The notes: a model not told the origin generated them from the sequence alone. A DNA stretch of 64,000 nucleotides from an uncultured Bacilli bacterium (GCA_934098565.1 CAKOON010000004.1:92861-156860), one strand, 5' to 3'. Positions 1 to 8,230 are shown, counted from the first letter of the stretch. Program-made: numbers and translations.

Positions 1-2
1 AA

Positions 3-899
3 ATGACGAAGAAAAAGAAAAAAGAAATAAAGAATTTGTTGTATTCAGTAATTGTTTTAGCTTTACTAATTGGTAGCTACTTCACTGGTAACTGGAATAA
101 AAGTAATTCGAATGGAGATACTCTCGGAACGGCTGACGGGGAGCTGGTAGTTTATTTTATTGACGTTGGACAGGCAGATAGTATTTATATTAAAGACGGT
201 AATAGTAATATGCTAATCGACGCTGGTAATAATGCCGATGGACCATTATTAGTAAAATACTTGAGGAGTCTGGGAATTAAGGAATTTAAGTATGCTGTTG
301 GGACACATGCTCATGAAGACCATATCGGAGGAATGGATGACATTATTAAAAATTTTACAATTGATAAATATTATATGCCAAATGTCATTAGTACTAGTAA
401 GACTTTTGAAGACGTGTTGGACTCTTTAAATGATAAAAAAATTAGTCCAACGATACCCAGTATCGGAGATAAGTTCAGTTTAAACCAGGCTCAATTTGAA
501 GTTTTAAGTGTTGGCAAAGATGCGGAAGATTTAAATGATACCTCTGTAGTTCTAAAAATGACATATAATAGCACTTGTACTTTGTTTATGGGTGATGCTT
601 CTAGTAACATAGAAAAAAACTTATTAGATAAGGATATTAACTGCCAGGTATTAAAAATTGGTCATCATGGTTCAAAATATTCAAGTAGTGATGAGTTTAT
701 CAAAAAAGTTAAACCAACTTATGGAATTATTATGGTCGGTAAAGATAATAAGTACGGACATCCAACTAAGAAAGTATTGGATGTTCTAAATAAATATAAT
801 GTTACTATTCACAGAACAGACGAAGAAGGCACTATTATCATGAAAATTAAAGGAGACAGTATTAGTTTCGAGAATATTAAGACTAATACAAATGGTTAG
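3..899 (+). CDS. ComEC-like metallo-beta-lactamase-fold hydrolase, membrane anchored
   Basis: A 298-residue protein with a basic N-terminus and one membrane segment (about residues 11-28), so the catalytic domain is probably outside the cell. Residues 101-110 carry the metallo-beta-lactamase signature THAHEDHIGG (H102, H104, D106, H107). Later metal-site motifs FMGDAS and GHHGS follow the pattern of the C-terminal hydrolase domain of ComEC/Rec2. The large ComEC competence pore domain is absent, so this is a stand-alone ComEC-type hydrolase, not the DNA channel. It overlaps the next small gene by 8 bp. The window starts two bases upstream, so the ribosome binding site cannot be seen and a more upstream start is possible. 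The substrate is unknown. Confidence 0.8.
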   Translation: MTKKKKKEIKNLLYSVIVLALLIGSYFTGNWNKSNSNGDTLGTADGELVVYFIDVGQADSIYIKDGNSNMLIDAGNNADGPLLVKYLRSLGIKEFKYAVGTHAHEDHIGGMDDIIKNFTIDKYYMPNVISTSKTFEDVLDSLNDKKISPTIPSIGDKFSLNQAQFEVLSVGKDAEDLNDTSVVLKMTYNSTCTLFMGDASSNIEKNLLDKDINCQVLKIGHHGSKYSSSDEFIKKVKPTYGIIMVGKDNKYGHPTKKVLDVLNKYNVTIHRTDEEGTIIMKIKGDSISFENIKTNTNG

Positions 900-1128
900 T
901 ATGAAATATAGTGTTGATGAAATAATTGATGATATTATTAAATTAGAAAATTTAGAGACTAGAGAAATAGTGTATCTTAATAAAGATGAACTTGACCTCA
1001 ATATTAAAGAAAATGATATTTTAATTTATGAAAATGGTACTTATCAGTTAGATGATAAGACAAAAGAAGAAAGAATAAAATTCTTACGAGAAAAGTTAGA
1101 ACGTCTTAAAAATTCTGAATTTAGGTAA
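892..1128 (+). CDS. DUF3006-like small protein
   Basis: A 78-residue charged protein starting inside the end of the ComEC-like hydrolase gene, so the two are probably translationally coupled. The first half resembles DUF3006, a small beta-rich domain commonly encoded next to or fused to ComEC-like hydrolases. The second half is a basic and acidic helix (KEERIKFLREKLERLK). There is no signal peptide or membrane segment. An internal ATG at 901 is an alternative start that gives 75 residues. Function is unknown; the family link rests on size, position and weak sequence pattern. Confidence 0.6.
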   Translation: MVSMKYSVDEIIDDIIKLENLETREIVYLNKDELDLNIKENDILIYENGTYQLDDKTKEERIKFLREKLERLKNSEFR

Positions 1129-1378
1129 AATTTATCATTATATAAAGGGTAGTAGTTGGTTACTAAGTAATTGATTATTATACTTTTTTATTATAATAAT
1201 ACCTATATAAATAAGGAAAAGTTTATCAAGACTTATTATGTTTTAGGTATATAGTATACTACTTCAAAAGACTTCTAATTGCAAGGATAAAGATAGGGAT
1301 AATTTCGTAATTTTCTACAGTTGTAGTATAGACTTGTTTTTTTAGATTTGATAAAATTAAAATTATTAAGGAGAGTGT

Positions 1379-1807
1379 ATGAATTATTATAAACAAGAAT
1401 TAAAAGAAAATAAGGCTACAAATCAAAAGCTATTAACTAAATTTGAAAGTTATTTAAAAAGTATGAATTTTCCGGAAGGTAGCATTAGCAAAATAGTTTT
1501 TGACGCAACTTTCTACACATATATATATCTTACGAAGGATAGAATAATTCCGGCGATAGAAGGTTATAAAGAGATTAAGAAGTTCCCTGAATTTTTCTTA
1601 AAGGAAGCGACCTGGTCATTACTTAGTGACTTACAAGCAGGAATGAATAGTGTAAAATTATTTTATGAATGTTTATATAAATTGGAGTACATTAAAAAGA
1701 AAGATTATCAAGAAGTAGCAAAATTTGTCGATGAGGATATCCCAGATTTTATTGAAAAGTATCAAAACAATGATGACTTATTACTAAGAGATTATATTAT
1801 AAATTAG
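1379..1807 (+). CDS. hypothetical protein
   Basis: A 142-residue soluble, mainly helical protein that I do not recognise. It is rich in Lys, Glu, Tyr and Phe, with no signal peptide, membrane segment or cysteine motif. The start is supported by a strong ribosome binding site (AAGGAGAG) 5 bases upstream of the ATG. It stands alone, about 250 bp after the DUF3006-like gene, and is followed by a clear rho-independent terminator, so it is probably transcribed as a single gene. Base composition is like its neighbours. Confidence 0.6.
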   Translation: MNYYKQELKENKATNQKLLTKFESYLKSMNFPEGSISKIVFDATFYTYIYLTKDRIIPAIEGYKEIKKFPEFFLKEATWSLLSDLQAGMNSVKLFYECLYKLEYIKKKDYQEVAKFVDEDIPDFIEKYQNNDDLLLRDYIIN

Positions 1808-1814
1808 AAAAAAG

Positions 1815-1856
1815 AACTATTAAGGCTAGTAGTGGTCTTAGTAGTTTTTTCTTTTT
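1815..1856 (+). terminator. rho-independent terminator
   Basis: A 13-bp stem (AACTATTAAGGCT pairing with GGTCTTAGTAGTT, with G-U pairs) is followed by a T-rich tract just after the stop of the hypothetical gene at 1379-1807. Confidence 0.7.
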
Positions 1857-2164
1857 ATAAGCCTCTGTTGGAATAGACCTAATACATTATCATTCCAATA
1901 TTCTTAAGATGAATATTTGACAATGTCTCAAGCTTATTATGATAGCAGTAATAAACACTCATCAGTATGGTACTTTTATTCAATAAATTTCGAAAAACTT
2001 CATTAGAATATAAAGACTGGTATGTAGAAGAATAAGACCGATCATTAACTTAAATGCGGGCGCTAAAATTCTGGTGGTATTGGAACGATTAAAGAACCAT
2101 TTATAATTGAGCAAAAAAATATTTTAGGTAAGATTTAGGCAAGATAAAGGAAAACAAATAATTT
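1857..2164. other. non-coding stretch, no gene seen
   Basis: About 300 bp with no open frame over 60 codons on either strand. Short unbroken peptide stretches separated by stops could be debris of an old gene or insertion sequence, but I could not match them to a transposase family. No tRNA, riboswitch or long repeat is evident. Confidence 0.4.
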
Positions 2165-2196
2165 AAAAACTTCACAATGAGTTCTGTGAAGTTTTT
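2165..2196. terminator. bidirectional terminator hairpin
   Basis: A perfect 11-bp stem, AAAAACTTCAC against GTGAAGTTTTT with a 10-base loop, has A and T tracts on both sides. The TGA stop of the minus-strand gene (2172-2174) lies inside the stem, so it ends the spoIID-spoIIQ side transcript and can also stop plus-strand readthrough. Confidence 0.8.
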
Positions 2197-2693
2197 ATTA
2201 AATCAACAATATAAGTAGAATAATTACTATAGATAATATGCTTATTATGATAAGGAAACTCCTTATTACCAAAGACAAATAACTTTTGAGTACTAGATAA
2301 ATAGAAGTTTAGGCAAGAAAGATTTAACTCATAAGTTTTGAAGTTATCTATAAGATAAGTAGAATTTTTATTATAAATTAAATATTTTTTATCTGGAGAT
2401 AATAATTCATAGATAGAAATAACCTTATTAAGAGTAAGTCCTAATTTATCAAAGAGATAGTTATAAAAGATTATATCTTTTGGATAAACTTTATAATTTA
2501 AATAGATATCGATAGGAGTATAAACAATCGAGGAAATTAATTTATGTTCTTTTAAGAATATTTTAAAATCTTTTAGAAATAAATTTTCTACTTCAATATT
2601 ACTATTATTTATACTTGGAGAAGTAAAAACGAGGAGTTTATTCTTAATAATTTGAACTTCATTATCATTAAGATAGAGTATTAACTTAGTCAT
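2172..2693 (-). CDS. hypothetical protein downstream of spoIIQ
   Basis: A 173-residue protein rich in Ile, Leu, Asn, Tyr and Lys that I do not recognise. It has no clear signal peptide or membrane segment. Its start overlaps the spoIIQ end by 8 bp, so it is translationally coupled to spoIIQ and probably made at the same time, early in engulfment. In Bacillus this place is taken by spoIIID, but this protein shows no helix-turn-helix. The segment around residues 55-100 alternates hydrophobic strands and helices as in an actin-like or accessory fold, which is only an impression. Confidence 0.6.
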   Translation of the reverse strand: MTKLILYLNDNEVQIIKNKLLVFTSPSINNSNIEVENLFLKDFKIFLKEHKLISSIVYTPIDIYLNYKVYPKDIIFYNYLFDKLGLTLNKVISIYELLSPDKKYLIYNKNSTYLIDNFKTYELNLSCLNFYLSSTQKLFVFGNKEFPYHNKHIIYSNYSTYIVDLIKTSQNSL

Positions 2694-3348
2694 TATTATT
2701 CATTACTTCAGCATAGTCAAGAAGATAAAATTCTTCGGGATTAAAGACTTCACCTTTGTAGAATACTTCGAAGTGAAGCGCATTGCTTGTATCAGTAGTT
2801 ATTTTGTTTTGACCACTGGTAGCAATAACGTCGCCTTGACTTACTTTATCACCAACTTTTACTTTAACTTCACCTAAACTTTGATAAACAGTAGTTAAGT
2901 TATTAGTATGTTCAATTTCAACAATGTTTCCCATAAGACTATCTTCTTTAATATTTTTAATCGTACCATCTAAGATAGAGACAACGTCAAACATATTATT
3001 GGAAGTGTATAAAACTCCAGTATTTTGCATATAAATGCCTTCATAATAAATTAAGGCAGCAGCTTGTTCATCGTTGGTACCATCAATATTATAGTAAGGG
3101 ATAGTGGCGCTTACTTCGGGACTGGTATAAGGTCTAATAATTGTTTTAGACTCATTGATAGTAGGAGTTACATTGATCTCATCATTATTATTAACCTCAC
3201 TAGTATTGTCTTTAGGAGTTGGATTTACAACCGGAACACCAGCTGTTAAAATTTGATACATTTTGTAGCTACTAAAGAGAATAGTACTTACTAACATTAA
3301 GCATATCGTTGGGATAACAAATTTTCTTAATTTTCTTCTTTTTTTCAT
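2686..3348 (-). CDS. spoIIQ: stage II sporulation protein Q, degenerate M23 peptidase
   Basis: A 220-residue protein with a basic N-terminus, one membrane segment (about 10-33), a low-complexity Asn/Thr linker and a C-terminal LytM/M23 domain (about 110-210). The stretch VYQSLGEVKV near residue 154 and the VGDKVSQGDVI block closely follow Bacillus SpoIIQ, the forespore half of the SpoIIQ-SpoIIIAH channel across the intermembrane space. The zinc motif HxH reads ALH (A190), and the usual YAH motif is YQS, so peptidase activity is unlikely, as in Bacillus. It lies downstream of spoIID in the same direction, the classic murA-spoIID-spoIIQ order. Confidence 0.85.
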   Translation of the reverse strand: MKKRRKLRKFVIPTICLMLVSTILFSSYKMYQILTAGVPVVNPTPKDNTSEVNNNDEINVTPTINESKTIIRPYTSPEVSATIPYYNIDGTNDEQAAALIYYEGIYMQNTGVLYTSNNMFDVVSILDGTIKNIKEDSLMGNIVEIEHTNNLTTVYQSLGEVKVKVGDKVSQGDVIATSGQNKITTDTSNALHFEVFYKGEVFNPEEFYLLDYAEVMNNND

Positions 3349-3551
3349 AAATTCACCTTTCTATTAGAAAGTGTGAACTAAAAAAGATATTTTATACATT
3401 TAATTTACAATTTTTGCTAAATTGCATTTTCGAAGATTAAAATAATATTTTAGAACTAATTAAGTACGTTTTTCGTATACTTTGTACGAAAATTAGAAAA
3501 ATGGTATACTTTTATAGTGGCAAAGAGTCTTAGAGGTTATCTTAAAGCTTT

Positions 3552-4457
3552 TTATGCTGGACTATATTCTTGTATTTCCACACCTTGATAATAATATTTA
3601 AGAATTTCCTCGTAATTAGAACCGCTTTTAGCCATTGTTTCCGCACCATACTGACTCATACCGACCCCGTGACCGTACCCTTTAGTTGTAAAAATTATAT
3701 TTTTGTTATCTTCTTCAATAGTAAAATCAGTTGAACGAAGATTAAATTTTTTGCGAATATCTATCCCTGTATATTGAGTATCATTAATAGATAAGGTTTC
3801 TACACGATTAGAATTATCAGTAATAATATTAGTAATTTTAAGATGAGTACAGTTAATATTTAAAGTCTCACAAAACTGAGTTTTGGAGAAAGTTTTAGTA
3901 ACTTGAAACAATTTGATATTAGAACTATCTAGCGTTGGTAAAATATTATTGAGATAAGGTAATTCTTCGTTAAAGACACTTAAAGATGTTGTAGTATAAC
4001 CATTACTCATAGCATAAAAATAAGACTTAATTAGATTATTCTCATAAGTCATAATAAGGCCTTTAGTAGCAGAAACTGCCTCTTTAATTTTGGTTAAATA
4101 AGTATAATAATTATCATGCCATTTAGACTGTAAGGTTTCTAAAGAGTTATAAGCCTGATCACCAGTTGTTACGTAACCACGATTTGTTTCTTCATAAAGA
4201 GCAAAGGTACGGCTAGCAATTGCTTGGGCTTTTAAAGCTTCCATATCAAAAAGAGCTGGAACTTCGGCTCCAACTACATTTACTAAGTACTCCTCAAGAG
4301 GAAGTTCTTTCATTTCATTATTAATTAAAAAGTGAATATAAATATCTTTTTGTGACGAATGTGTTACTTCAGGATTAATATTTTCTTTCTTACAAAGTAT
4401 ATAAATGGTAATTGGTAAAAGAATTACAATAATACCTAGTAATATTTTATTTTTCAT
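3552..4457 (-). CDS. spoIID: stage II sporulation protein D, peptidoglycan lytic transglycosylase
   Basis: A 301-residue protein with an N-terminal membrane anchor (about 4-21) and a SpoIID/LytB domain. Diagnostic blocks are EEYLVNVVGAEVP, then LKAQAIASRTFALYE, and near the C-terminus GYGHGVGMSQYGA. SpoIID cleaves glycan strands after SpoIIP removes stem peptides, driving engulfment of the forespore by the mother cell. It is about 200 bp upstream of spoIIQ on the same strand and 9 bp downstream of ywzB. Expression is probably SigmaE-dependent by analogy; I did not find a convincing promoter in the short upstream gap. Confidence 0.9.
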   Translation of the reverse strand: MKNKILLGIIVILLPITIYILCKKENINPEVTHSSQKDIYIHFLINNEMKELPLEEYLVNVVGAEVPALFDMEALKAQAIASRTFALYEETNRGYVTTGDQAYNSLETLQSKWHDNYYTYLTKIKEAVSATKGLIMTYENNLIKSYFYAMSNGYTTTSLSVFNEELPYLNNILPTLDSSNIKLFQVTKTFSKTQFCETLNINCTHLKITNIITDNSNRVETLSINDTQYTGIDIRKKFNLRSTDFTIEEDNKNIIFTTKGYGHGVGMSQYGAETMAKSGSNYEEILKYYYQGVEIQEYSPA

Positions 4458-4466
4458 AAGAGCTCC

Positions 4467-4649
4467 TTAAGCTATAAAACTTATTATAAAGTTAGTAATT
4501 AAATAACTAGTAGCAATACCGAAAATAATCACTAACATACGGGCTTCAATCGGTTTATTTCTTTTCATAAATTTATCAAAGTTAACGCCACTTAACGCTA
4601 CCATGCTAAGAAGAAGATTAATCGCATATAATAGGGTTTTATAGTTCAT
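4467..4649 (-). CDS. ywzB: DUF1146 (YwzB-like) small membrane protein
   Basis: A 60-residue protein with two membrane segments (about 5-22 and 38-57). The centre, SGVNFDKFMKRNKPIEAR, matches the DUF1146 pattern of a conserved short loop followed by a Gln/Glu-Ala-Arg turn. In Bacillus ywzB lies near murA and spoIID, as here. It overlaps the end of rpiB by 11 bp and ends 9 bp before spoIID, so the three are probably cotranscribed. Function is unknown. Confidence 0.75.
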   Translation of the reverse strand: MNYKTLLYAINLLLSMVALSGVNFDKFMKRNKPIEARMLVIIFGIATSYLITNFIISFIA

Positions 4650-5088
4650 TATATGTTTCCTTTTCGTAATTTATGATTTTATTAATTCTTCTTTGATGGC
4701 GTTTTTCAGAACTTGGCTCGGTTGTTAAAAAGGCTTTAATAATTTCTAAAGCAGTTGTTTCTTCAAGAGAGGCAGGAATAGCAATAACATTAGCATGATT
4801 ATGAATTCTAGCACTTTTGGCGTCTTCAAGATTATTTACTCTGGCACAACGAATACCTTTAACTTTGTTGGCCGCTATGGATATACCAATTCCGGTTCCG
4901 CAAATAAGAATACCGAGGTCATTTACTTTATTCATTTTGTTACAAATATCAAACGCAAAGTCCGGATAGTCATCTTCACTCGAATTAGGTAATAAAGAAT
5001 CGTAAAGTTCATAAGATTTCTTTAGATTTTCGATAAGATATTTCTTTAGTGCCACACCACGATGATCGCAAGCAATATATATTTTCAT
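4639..5088 (-). CDS. rpiB: ribose-5-phosphate isomerase B
   Basis: A 149-residue cytosolic enzyme that interconverts ribose 5-phosphate and ribulose 5-phosphate in the pentose phosphate pathway. The N-terminal ACDHRG motif (D8, H9), the CGTGIGIS loop with catalytic Cys63, and the HNHANV segment (His96) are typical of the RpiB/LacA family. LacA/LacB-type galactose isomerases are excluded by the single-gene context and these motifs. The locus corresponds to Bacillus ywlF in the rpmE to murA region. It is followed by ywzB with an 11-bp overlap. Confidence 0.92.
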   Translation of the reverse strand: MKIYIACDHRGVALKKYLIENLKKSYELYDSLLPNSSEDDYPDFAFDICNKMNKVNDLGILICGTGIGISIAANKVKGIRCARVNNLEDAKSARIHNHANVIAIPASLEETTALEIIKAFLTTEPSSEKRHQRRINKIINYEKETYNEL

Positions 5089-5109
5089 AATAATTCTTCT
5101 TTCTATCTG

Positions 5110-6036
5110 TCAATTAAAAATGTCTTTGATTAGTTTTTGATGATTTAAAATACTTAATAGTTGAAATTCTTGGTAATTAGGACTTGTTGAAATGTCTTTC
5201 AGACTTGGCCCATCACTGGTCATTACAATATCTATTTGTAAATATTTATTATCAGAAATAGTATCTTTTATTCGACTAACTAATCTCTTAGTACGAGGCC
5301 ATTTAGGAATAGTAAGCCAAAGAAGTGGTGATTTAGTCAACGGATGTTCTTCATAAATATTCTTTTCTAAGTCATAAAAAGGCGAGTCAATAAGACCAGT
5401 ATCTAAGTTAATAGAAGCAATAATCTGGTTATTAGCAGTCACTTCATAATCTTCTTTACTAGTTACTAAGTAAGAAAAAATAATATCATCTTTGAACGTT
5501 ATAAAACGAATAAATGACAAATTATTAGGATTTAATCTTTCTAAGACTTCATCTTGTTTAATAACACTTTCTAAAATAGTCATTTTGCTTAGGTATAAAT
5601 CATTATAGACACTAGTATAGTTCTTTAAGTCAACTTTAATTTTTTTAGTATCATTTTTACTTTTTAAATCATATTTAGCATAAACATATTCTTTATTCTC
5701 AATAAATTCATAAAAGTCCGTAATATTATCGCCGTTAAGTTCCAACCATTTATAGTTAAGAAAAGGATAAAACTTCTTATTGAATTTATGTCTTCTCGTG
5801 ATAATCTCTTTAAGACTTTGATTATTATAGGTCTTAATGAGTTTCTGATTAACATAGTTAGTCAAAAGATTGTCTTTCTCATGGGGACTCATTTTATAAC
5901 AATCATATAATTGATATTCAAAAAGAGAAATATGATATTTAAGATGAGTATGTAGATAATCATTTATTATTTTAATGGTTTTGATATTAGTACGACTAGA
6001 TAAAGTCTTAGCAACTTTATAGATATTTTGAGGCAT
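5110..6036 (-). CDS. sugar-transfer associated ATP-grasp-like protein
   Basis: A 308-residue soluble protein whose C-terminal half has the pattern of the sugar-transfer associated ATP-grasp family (PF14397-like): a long beta-rich domain with IASINLDTGLI, then KWPRTKRLVSRI, and a final VMTSDGPSLKDISTSPNYQ. The last block corresponds to the metal-binding DGP-x-x-E-x-N-x-x-P region, but the usual Glu and Asn read Asp and Ser, so catalytic competence is uncertain. It lies downstream of rpmE and close to Alg13/Alg14-like genes, which fits a role in surface glycan or teichuronic-type polymer synthesis. Family assignment is moderate. Confidence 0.5.
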   Translation of the reverse strand: MPQNIYKVAKTLSSRTNIKTIKIINDYLHTHLKYHISLFEYQLYDCYKMSPHEKDNLLTNYVNQKLIKTYNNQSLKEIITRRHKFNKKFYPFLNYKWLELNGDNITDFYEFIENKEYVYAKYDLKSKNDTKKIKVDLKNYTSVYNDLYLSKMTILESVIKQDEVLERLNPNNLSFIRFITFKDDIIFSYLVTSKEDYEVTANNQIIASINLDTGLIDSPFYDLEKNIYEEHPLTKSPLLWLTIPKWPRTKRLVSRIKDTISDNKYLQIDIVMTSDGPSLKDISTSPNYQEFQLLSILNHQKLIKDIFN

Positions 6037-6065
6037 TTTTTAATCAACTCCATTATTATTATAAC

Positions 6066-6090
6066 AAAAAAACTGCGATTATGCAGTTTT
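6066..6090 (-). terminator. rpmE terminator overlapping its stop codon
   Basis: On the minus strand AAACTGC and GCAGTTT flank a 6-base loop and run into seven Ts. The last rpmE codons and the stop form the upstream arm. Confidence 0.8.
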
Positions 6091-6300
6091 AGTTTCTTCT
6101 TGATTAAAGCCGTATTTACGGTTGAATTTTTCTACTGAACCAGTCTTCTTAGCACGAGCTTGTGAACCTGTATAAAATGGATGACAAGCACTACAAACAT
6201 CACATTGGATACTGTCTTTAGTAGATTTTACTGTAAATGTATTTCCGCAAGCACAATGTACTTCTACTTCATGCATTTCTGGATGAATTCCCTTTTTCAT
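6079..6300 (-). CDS. rpmE: 50S ribosomal protein L31, zinc form
   Basis: A 73-residue ribosomal protein beginning [12 protein letters not shown]. Cys16, Cys18, Cys36 and Cys39 (HCACGN and [10 protein letters not shown]) form the zinc site of the C-plus L31 type, which supplies stored zinc when cells switch to the zinc-free paralogue. A further Cys33 is present. It has its own promoter, a short leader with a hairpin, and a terminator overlapping the stop codon, so it is probably monocistronic. In Bacillus rpmE lies near prfA and prmC, consistent with this neighbourhood. Confidence 0.96.
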   Translation of the reverse strand: MKKGIHPEMHEVEVHCACGNTFTVKSTKDSIQCDVCSACHPFYTGSQARAKKTGSVEKFNRKYGFNQEETKTA

Positions 6301-6318
6301 TTTTACTCTCCTTCCGCC

Positions 6319-6336
6319 ATGTCATATTCCTGACAT
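6319..6336 (-). promoter_or_regulatory. inverted repeat in the rpmE leader
   Basis: ATGTCA and TGACAT are separated by 6 bases, immediately upstream of the rpmE ribosome binding site (GGAAGGAGAG). It could be an autoregulatory leader hairpin like those known for L31 mRNAs, or a repressor operator; the sequence alone does not decide. Confidence 0.4.
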
Positions 6337-6357
6337 AGAAATTTGTTTGTCTTATGT

Positions 6358-6385
6358 ATTATATCATAAGATTCTACTTTTGCAA
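6358..6385 (-). promoter_or_regulatory. SigA-type promoter of rpmE
   Basis: On the minus strand TTGCAA (6380-6385), a 16-bp spacer and TATAAT (6358-6363) give a leader of about 50 bases before the rpmE start. Confidence 0.6.
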
Positions 6386-6509
6386 TTGCTTATAAGTTTA
6401 TTTTCTGGTTTTTTTTGGCTTTTTTGACATTTATTTACTAGAATTTTTAAATTCTTTAAGTCTTTTTATTGGATTATTAGCTAACATAACAACATTTATT
6501 TTGTTTTTT

Positions 6510-7034
6510 TTATTTGATTTTAATTTTCAAATTAGCCAAGATTTTACCGACTAAAAAGGATATTTTATCACTATTTTTAGTTGCTATTCCTTTAGAGATA
6601 GCCTTTCCGCCAACCGTAAAACTAGAGATAAACGCTGTTAACAAAACAGAAATAACACTTAATGAAATATTAGTAGCAGTGCTAACTTGAATAGCTAAGA
6701 CTGCTCCAATAGACCCACTAATAATACCGCAGATATCACCGATGACATCATTACAGATACTTGATATTTTACTTGAATTTTTAAGTAACCCGATAGTTTC
6801 TTTACCACCTTTTATCTTTTGAGAAGCAATAGAAAGAAAAGTTTTTTCTTTACTTGTTAAAACAGCTACGCCAATCATATCAAAGATTATCCCAATTACA
6901 ATTATTAAAATCAAAATAAAAAATAGAAAAATACTACTTAATGAATTTGAAATAATATTTGAGATAATACTAAAGAGACATGATAAGATAAATGTTAATA
7001 AAAAAACTTTATATATCCAGGTTTTATTATTCAT
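6510..7034 (-). CDS. DUF21/CNNM-like membrane protein
   Basis: A 174-residue protein with membrane segments at about 9-32, 36-58 and 110-145. The start is set at the ATG preceded by AGGAGG with a 5-base gap; a longer frame begins 16 codons upstream but lacks a ribosome binding site. The middle block, DMIGVAVLTSKEKTFLSIAS followed by a CNDVIGDICGIISG segment, resembles the short DUF21-like membrane proteins that lack the CBS domains of CNNM/CorC magnesium exporters. Function is unknown; a role in cation handling is only suggested by the family resemblance. It lies downstream of a long structured leader region. Confidence 0.5.
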   Translation of the reverse strand: MNNKTWIYKVFLLTFILSCLFSIISNIISNSLSSIFLFFILILIIVIGIIFDMIGVAVLTSKEKTFLSIASQKIKGGKETIGLLKNSSKISSICNDVIGDICGIISGSIGAVLAIQVSTATNISLSVISVLLTAFISSFTVGGKAISKGIATKNSDKISFLVGKILANLKIKIK

Positions 7035-7061
7035 AATTCCTCCTATATAAAGTAATATTCT

Positions 7062-7526
7062 GATTTTTGTATGGTATATCAAAAGTTAATTTTACGGCTT
7101 GAGGTCGAGTTGAATTTCTCTAAATATCTTCCACTTGATTACTCATTGGCACTTTCGTCTTTAGGATATTTAATTAATATTTCTTTCATTAATTACTCGA
7201 TTGCCACTTAGTCCGCACTTCAATACTTTTAATATAGACAGCCTAGAGGTTTTCCCTGACATAAGTAACTATACTTATTCGCTTTTGCAAGTACTATTTC
7301 AACAATTGTATCCCTAATACTCACGCACGACATACTAGTACTTCGTTATGACGCAATAAAAGGATTGGAGGTTATATGCCATTATAACTTTCCTTAAATT
7401 TTAAATCTTATATTCACCCTAACTTGGGCCGAAAAAGCAAATATAAGAAGTGTCGGCAATGTAATTGATGGATTTTTAGCCCCATCTTCATATAGTGTTA
7501 TGACTAGAATAATGCACCACACATAG
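7062..7526 (-). ncRNA. candidate structured leader or stand-alone RNA, unidentified
   Basis: Between the DUF21-like gene and the Alg13-like gene there are about 650 bp without an open frame. On the minus strand a consensus promoter opens onto a region of strong hairpins: CGGC-ATGT pairing with ACAT-GCCG about 80 bases apart, GATGG with CCATC inside that, CTTATATT with AATATAAG, and ATAAGT with ACTTAT. Two degenerate copies of a roughly 30-base unit occur at 7131-7160 and 7188-7218. GC content is visibly higher than in other spacers here. It does not show the conserved sequences of RNase P RNA, tmRNA, 6S RNA or riboswitches that I know. The 3' end is not defined. Confidence 0.4.
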
Positions 7527-7531
7527 CCGAG

Positions 7532-7560
7532 ATTATAACATAAGAATGTAGCTTTGTCAA
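7532..7560 (-). promoter_or_regulatory. consensus SigA promoter
   Basis: On the minus strand TTGACA (7555-7560), a 17-bp spacer and TATAAT (7532-7537) match the SigmaA consensus exactly. It would start the transcript covering 7062-7526. Confidence 0.8.
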
Positions 7561-7738
7561 ACGCAGTTTTCCGATAGTGTAAATCATCTGTGCTGTATGG
7601 CAGAACTATTTTGAATTCTTATTTAGCTTTGGAAAATTCATAAGAGTTAACTCTAAAAGACTAAAAATAAGACTTAAAAGATGACAATTACCTTCCTAAT
7701 TAATTATAATCATCGTTAAATTATATGTTTAAAATAAT

Positions 7739-8218
7739 TTAGCATTCATCGATTAGTTTACTAACTAAGTAAAGCATTTTACTATTATCATGAATGAAAG
7801 GTTTCGGTTTAAACATTTTTATCCTTTTTAAAGCAGTCTCTAATTCATCTACTTCTTGCAGACCAATTAAGTAGCCAAGGCTGCTAAATTTACTAACAAT
7901 TTGAGTTTGATGGTCATTTATATGCTCGCCATACTTAGCAAGGCGCGGGACAGCAATTACTTTTTTTCCTTTTTCTAAAGCTGAAATAATGCTACCAACA
8001 CCACCGTGGGTAATTATAATATCAGCTTTTGCCATTAAAGAGTTAAAGTCATCTTGCGAAATTAAGTCAAAGACTTCCATATTAGAAGAGTGATACTTTG
8101 TATAGCCAGCCTGAACAACTACGTGGTCTTTAATGAGACCTTTTTCTATCAAATCATCAATTTTTTCTAAAAGACGAATAAAAGTTTTATCTTGGGTACC
8201 TAAAGTTACTAAAATCAT
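7739..8218 (-). CDS. Alg13/PssE-like glycosyltransferase catalytic subunit
   Basis: A 159-residue protein equivalent to the C-terminal half of a GT28 (MurG-like) glycosyltransferase. It begins MILVTLGTQDKTF, and its central IITHGGVGSIISALEKGK and AVPRLAKYGEHINDHQ blocks form the UDP-sugar binding site. Alg13-type subunits act only together with a membrane-bound Alg14-type partner, which is encoded 12 bp upstream. The pair adds a hexose or GlcNAc to a lipid-linked sugar on the inner face of the membrane, as in capsule and exopolysaccharide assembly (PssD/PssE, Cps14F/G). The exact sugar cannot be told. Confidence 0.85.
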   Translation of the reverse strand: MILVTLGTQDKTFIRLLEKIDDLIEKGLIKDHVVVQAGYTKYHSSNMEVFDLISQDDFNSLMAKADIIITHGGVGSIISALEKGKKVIAVPRLAKYGEHINDHQTQIVSKFSSLGYLIGLQEVDELETALKRIKMFKPKPFIHDNSKMLYLVSKLIDEC

Positions 8219-8230
8219 AATTTGTCCTTT

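Noticed and set aside
3..899. A true ComEC DNA channel gene.
   Set aside because: Only the metallo-beta-lactamase domain and one membrane anchor are present; the multi-pass competence domain is missing.
1857..2164. A possible insertion-sequence remnant.
   Set aside because: Short peptide stretches did not match a transposase that I could name, and no terminal repeats were found.
7062..7526. RNase P RNA, tmRNA or 6S RNA in the structured region.
   Set aside because: The GAGGAAAGTCC of RNase P, the tRNA-like ends of tmRNA and the near-palindrome of 6S RNA are all missing.
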